Assembly (NCBI GenBank): GCA_007128495.1 | Contig: SKXH01000094.1 | Coordinates: 1-15,704, forward strand | Length of the DNA stretch: 15,704 nucleotides | From: Bacteroidota bacterium | GTDB lineage: Bacteria; Bacteroidota; Ignavibacteria; T3Sed10-11 | Direction: 5' to 3' | Part shown: one piece after another, positions 12,499 to 15,704 of the stretch | Layout: each line of letters starts with the position of its first letter | Numbering within the stretch: position 1 is the first letter of the stretch | The notes under the pieces: model-generated | Database searches by the model: none | Seen by the model: only the letters and a program-made list of their open reading frames with translations | What the model was told of the DNA's origin: nothing | Position numbers and translations under genes: made by a program

Positions 12499-13860
12499 TC
12501 AAATTTGTTCGATTGTTATACTCGGTGTTACCGCATTCTTCGGCATTAATGCCGGCCAGAATGCTATTACTTCACTTGGTTTTGGTCTGCCGCCGGCAAA
12601 ACCGGTAACGCTCGGTGGTCCGGTCAATATTAACGGTGCAATCTCTTTACCGAATCGTTCAACCGTTTTAAAATCCTGTCCTCGAACGCCGAACCGTAAT
12701 ACGACTTCATTCACATCAGCGGGAACCGGTACCAGATGACCGTGACAGGCGTTAACACCCACAAACTCGGTGCGTATTTCCTCAAATTTTAAACCGAGGT
12801 TATCCAAACGCTTTCGTAATATCCGATCGGCTGCCTGAGCTTTTTCAAGTGCATCCGGCCACGTATAAGTTAACGTACTCACCGCCGTATAGCCGTCGGT
12901 ATACGACATTGAAACTTTGTATGTATCTGTGCACGGTCTGCCTTTCACACCGCTCATCTTCACGCGATCCGGTCCATCATCCGACAATTGAATGGTGGTG
13001 AAATCAGCTATTGTTTCGGGCGTTATGTAATTCGAAGGATCGCCGATCTCATATAACAATTGTTCCTTAACCGTTTGCTGCGTCACCAGTCCGCCGGTGC
13101 CTTCGTGTTTTGTGATCACGATACTTCCATCGGCATTTGCTTCGGTGATCGGGAACCCTATGTTTTCAAGTTCGGGTACGCTCTTCCAGTCGGCAGAAAA
13201 ATTTCCGCCGGTTGCCTGACCGCCGCATTCCATAATATGCCCGGCAATCGTCCCCGCCGCCAGTTTATCCCAATCGTCTTCTTTCCAGCCGTATTCATAT
13301 ATCATCGGAGCAAGTGTCAGACCTGTATCGGTCGTACGGCCGGTAATAACAATATCGGCACCTTGCTGCAACGCTTCTACAATGGGAAAGGCACCGAAAT
13401 AAACATTGGCACTGGAAATTTTATCGGCGATGATACCAACATCTTCGCCGGTTTCCATATTGCTGAACTCAATACCTTTCGAGCGAAATTCATCCATACG
13501 CCCTAAAATGTCATCACCAGTAACAACACCGATTTTCAAGCCTTTGATTCCCAGTTCACGGGCACTGGCAAGTATTGCTTCAGCGCAGGCCTGTGGATTA
13601 ACGCCGCCTCCGTTTGTGATGATCTTTACATTTCGCTCCATACAATCGGGAAGAATATCGGCGATAAGCGGTACGAGGTCCTTCGCGTATCCAAGTTGTG
13701 GATCACGCCGCTTTTGCTTTTGCATGATAGACATCGTTACCTCGGCGAGATAATCCATCACCAGATAATCGATCGGACCTTTTGTAACCTGCATTTTCGG
13801 AGCGGTCAACAGATCTCCCCAGAACCCTTGTCCGCTTGCTATTCGTATTGGTGCTTTCAT
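12499..13860 (-). CDS. AtuA/DUF1446 family protein (acyclic terpene utilisation)
   Basis: 453 residues, matching the DUF1446 domain without the C-terminal extension, which is supplied by the next gene. Recognisable features are the N-terminal IRIASGQGFWGD (5-16), TNGGGVNPQ (82-90) and a GRTTDTGLTLAP segment (about 184-195). AtuA is required for citronellol/geraniol catabolism in Pseudomonas, but its reaction is not known to me, and relatives occur in genomes lacking the rest of that pathway. The nearest metabolic hint in the window is the B12-dependent mutase subunit at 4482. The gene starts 3 bases after the aspS stop and has no clear ribosome-binding site, so coupling to aspS is likely. Confidence 0.9.
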   Translation of the reverse strand: MKAPIRIASGQGFWGDLLTAPKMQVTKGPIDYLVMDYLAEVTMSIMQKQKRRDPQLGYAKDLVPLIADILPDCMERNVKIITNGGGVNPQACAEAILASARELGIKGLKIGVVTGDDILGRMDEFRSKGIEFSNMETGEDVGIIADKISSANVYFGAFPIVEALQQGADIVITGRTTDTGLTLAPMIYEYGWKEDDWDKLAAGTIAGHIMECGGQATGGNFSADWKSVPELENIGFPITEANADGSIVITKHEGTGGLVTQQTVKEQLLYEIGDPSNYITPETIADFTTIQLSDDGPDRVKMSGVKGRPCTDTYKVSMSYTDGYTAVSTLTYTWPDALEKAQAADRILRKRLDNLGLKFEEIRTEFVGVNACHGHLVPVPADVNEVVLRFGVRGQDFKTVERFGKEIAPLILTGPPSVTGFAGGRPKPSEVIAFWPALMPKNAVTPSITIEQI

Positions 13861-13863
13861 GTT

Positions 13864-15654
13864 TTATAACCGTAATTTCAGATGTAATTCTTTTAACTGC
13901 TCCTCCGATACTTCAGAGGGTGATCCGTCCATAAGCGACAATCCGCTGCTGGTCTTCGGAAAAGCTATAACGTCACGAATGGATTTCTGTCCGGCAAACA
14001 ACATCACAAGCCGGTCGAATCCGAATGCAATACCGCCGTGCGGCGGTGCTCCGTATTTAAATGCATCCGTTAAGAAACCGAACTTTTGTTCGGCCTCTTC
14101 GGGGGTGATTCCGAGTTTATCGAATACAATCGATTGCAGTTCGGGTGTATGAATCCTTATACTTCCGCCGGCAATTTCATTACCATTCATCACAAGATCA
14201 TACGCGCGGGCATCTACCCCCTCAACGCTTTCTTTGAGTTTCTCAATATCTCCGAGCCGCGGTGAAGTAAACGGATGATGCATCGCGTAGTACCGTTTGT
14301 CTTCCTCATTCCATTCGAATAACGGAAACTCCGTCACCCAGTGTAGATCGATTTTATCATGATCGATAAGCTCCAAACGCTTTCCGAATTCAAGCCGTAA
14401 GTCGCCGAGCACGCTGTAACAATTTTTCCATGTATCTGCAACGATTAAAATTAAATCACCGGTATTTGCGCCGACGGCATTTGCTATGGCGGCGAGGTCA
14501 TCCTGTGATAAGAATTTTTGTACCGGTGTTTCGTAGCCCTTTTCCGTCATCTTTACGTAAACCAACCCTTTTGCGCCAAGGGATTTCGTGAGCTCGACAA
14601 GATTATCGAGTTGATTACGGGTATACGAGGCGCATCCCGGTGCAACAATTCCCGCTACAGCACCGCTGTTTTTGATCGTGTCGCTGAATACTTTAAAAGG
14701 AACATCCCTCACGATCTCCGACAGTGTTGTTATTTCGAGTCCGAATCTCCTGTCCGGCTTATCGGTGCCGTACCGTTTCATTGCATCTATAAAGCTCAAG
14801 CGATCGAACGGAGCGGCAAACTCGACGTCGAGTACTTCTTTTAATAAGCGCACCATCAACCCTTCCGATATTGTAAATACATCATCTTCATCGACGAACG
14901 ACATTTCAATATCGATCTGTGTAAATTCCGGCTGACGGTCGGCACGCAGGTCTTCATCGCGGAAACATTTAACGATCTGAAAATAGCGATCGAATCCGGA
15001 TACCATGAGAATTTGCTTATATGTTTGCGGCGATTGGGGCAACGCATAAAACTTTCCCTTATTCACCCTGCTCGGTACCAGAAAATCCCGCGCCCCTTCT
15101 GGAGTGCTTTTCATCAAAAACGGTGTTTCGACTTCAACAAAATTATGTTCGTCAAAATATCTGCGTGTCGTTTGCGCCATCCGGTGTCGCATCAATAAAT
15201 TATTACGCATGGTAGGACGGCGAAGATCGATGTAGCGATACTTAAGCCGGTGATCTTCGCTTACATCCACGCGGTCTTTAATTTGAAACGGGGGTGTTTC
15301 GGCTTTGCTTAAAACTTCAAGCTCCCGAACGACCACATCAACTTCACCGGTGGGGATATTCGGGTTATACGTACCGTCGGGGCGGTGCTCCACGATACCG
15401 CTTACCGCTACCACATATTCACCGCGTAACAATTGAGCACGGCGATACAATTCTTCATCATGTTGAGGTGCAAAAACGATTTGTGTTATTCCGTAACGAT
15501 CACGTAAATCGAGAAATATAACGCCGCCCAGATCACGGCGGGTATCGATCCAGCCGTTTAAAACGACGGTCTCTCCGATTTGCTGTTTTCGCAACTCACC
15601 ACATGTGTGCGTACGTTTTAGAAAAGTTTGTTTATCGTTTTTAACAGTTTCCAT
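13864..15654 (-). CDS. aspS: Aspartate--tRNA ligase, bacterial type
   Basis: 596 residues, full bacterial length. The OB-fold anticodon-binding domain spans about 15-115. The class II catalytic core begins near 140 (YRYIDLRR), and motif 2 FRDEDLRADRQPEFTQID is at 231-248. The bacterial GAD insertion lies at roughly 300-415, and motif 3 GIAFGFDRLVM is at 541-551. The protein charges tRNA-Asp with aspartate in the cytoplasm. At residue 42 (RRDLGGVIF) it has Leu, where non-discriminating enzymes that also charge tRNA-Asn often have His; this favours a tRNA-Asp-specific enzyme. An in-frame TAA lies 15 bases upstream of the ATG and no alternative start codon lies between, so the start is fixed. 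It is the first gene of the cluster within the window. Confidence 0.97.
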   Translation of the reverse strand: METVKNDKQTFLKRTHTCGELRKQQIGETVVLNGWIDTRRDLGGVIFLDLRDRYGITQIVFAPQHDEELYRRAQLLRGEYVVAVSGIVEHRPDGTYNPNIPTGEVDVVVRELEVLSKAETPPFQIKDRVDVSEDHRLKYRYIDLRRPTMRNNLLMRHRMAQTTRRYFDEHNFVEVETPFLMKSTPEGARDFLVPSRVNKGKFYALPQSPQTYKQILMVSGFDRYFQIVKCFRDEDLRADRQPEFTQIDIEMSFVDEDDVFTISEGLMVRLLKEVLDVEFAAPFDRLSFIDAMKRYGTDKPDRRFGLEITTLSEIVRDVPFKVFSDTIKNSGAVAGIVAPGCASYTRNQLDNLVELTKSLGAKGLVYVKMTEKGYETPVQKFLSQDDLAAIANAVGANTGDLILIVADTWKNCYSVLGDLRLEFGKRLELIDHDKIDLHWVTEFPLFEWNEEDKRYYAMHHPFTSPRLGDIEKLKESVEGVDARAYDLVMNGNEIAGGSIRIHTPELQSIVFDKLGITPEEAEQKFGFLTDAFKYGAPPHGGIAFGFDRLVMLFAGQKSIRDVIAFPKTSSGLSLMDGSPSEVSEEQLKELHLKLRL

Positions 15655-15704
15655 GTATACCGCTGGTGATTAATTGTCAGTTTACGACAAGGTGACCTTC
15701 AAAC
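15655..15704. other. Upstream edge of aspS, no feature seen
   Basis: Only 50 bases remain. I see no convincing promoter boxes and no strong ribosome-binding site ahead of the aspS ATG, so its control region or operon partner lies beyond the window. Confidence 0.5.

Noticed and set aside
12212..12739. 175-residue + strand open frame antisense to the AtuA genes
   Set aside because: Shadow frame opposite two clearly conserved genes; no start signal.

Overview
The window is a bacterial chromosome segment of moderate GC that consists mostly of housekeeping genes. Gram-negative cell architecture is indicated by a full lolCDE-type lipoprotein exporter and two probable lipoproteins. The gene mix (paired LolC/E permeases, NfeD plus slipin, a stand-alone B12-binding mutase subunit, AtuA/DUF1446, a fibronectin-like secreted protein, TPR proteins) fits an uncultured member of the FCB group such as a Marinimicrobia/KSB1/Calditrichota-like lineage. 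That placement is inference; there is no rRNA or other decisive marker here. No phage, IS or CRISPR was seen.

Layout. Positions 1-1419: a 5'-truncated lipoprotein gene (+) converges on a STAS-domain gene plus small lipoprotein operon (-). Positions 1420-1925: a divergent region with a promoter and palindrome for the STAS gene, then tRNA-Ser(GGA) followed by a 97-bp tandem repeat built from the 3' end of that tRNA. Positions 1926-4431 (+): nfeD protease, slipin, and a cold-shock gene with its own consensus-like promoter. Positions 4482-7637 (-): a maf and B12-binding mutase subunit pair, a fibronectin-III-like secreted protein, a secreted TPR protein, tRNA-Leu(GAG), tRNA-Lys(TTT), and a small two-helix membrane protein. 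Positions 7638-7806: a promoter, two hairpins with C-rich loops and a terminator, together a candidate small RNA or leader of about 84 nt. Positions 7807-15654 (-): a tightly packed cluster read in the order aspS, atuA large part, atuA small part, prfB (with the programmed +1 frameshift), two lolC/E permeases, lolD.

How the genes fit together. LolD plus the two permeases should extract lipoproteins from the inner membrane. NfeD and slipin are a known protease/scaffold pair in membranes. AspRS, RF2 and three tRNAs serve translation. AtuA and the mutase subunit hint at branched or odd-chain acyl-CoA catabolism. The two items I cannot assign to a described class are the candidate C-rich small RNA at about 7676-7759 and the tRNA-Ser-derived hairpin repeats at 1656-1866. 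Both are non-coding and deserve the closest look.
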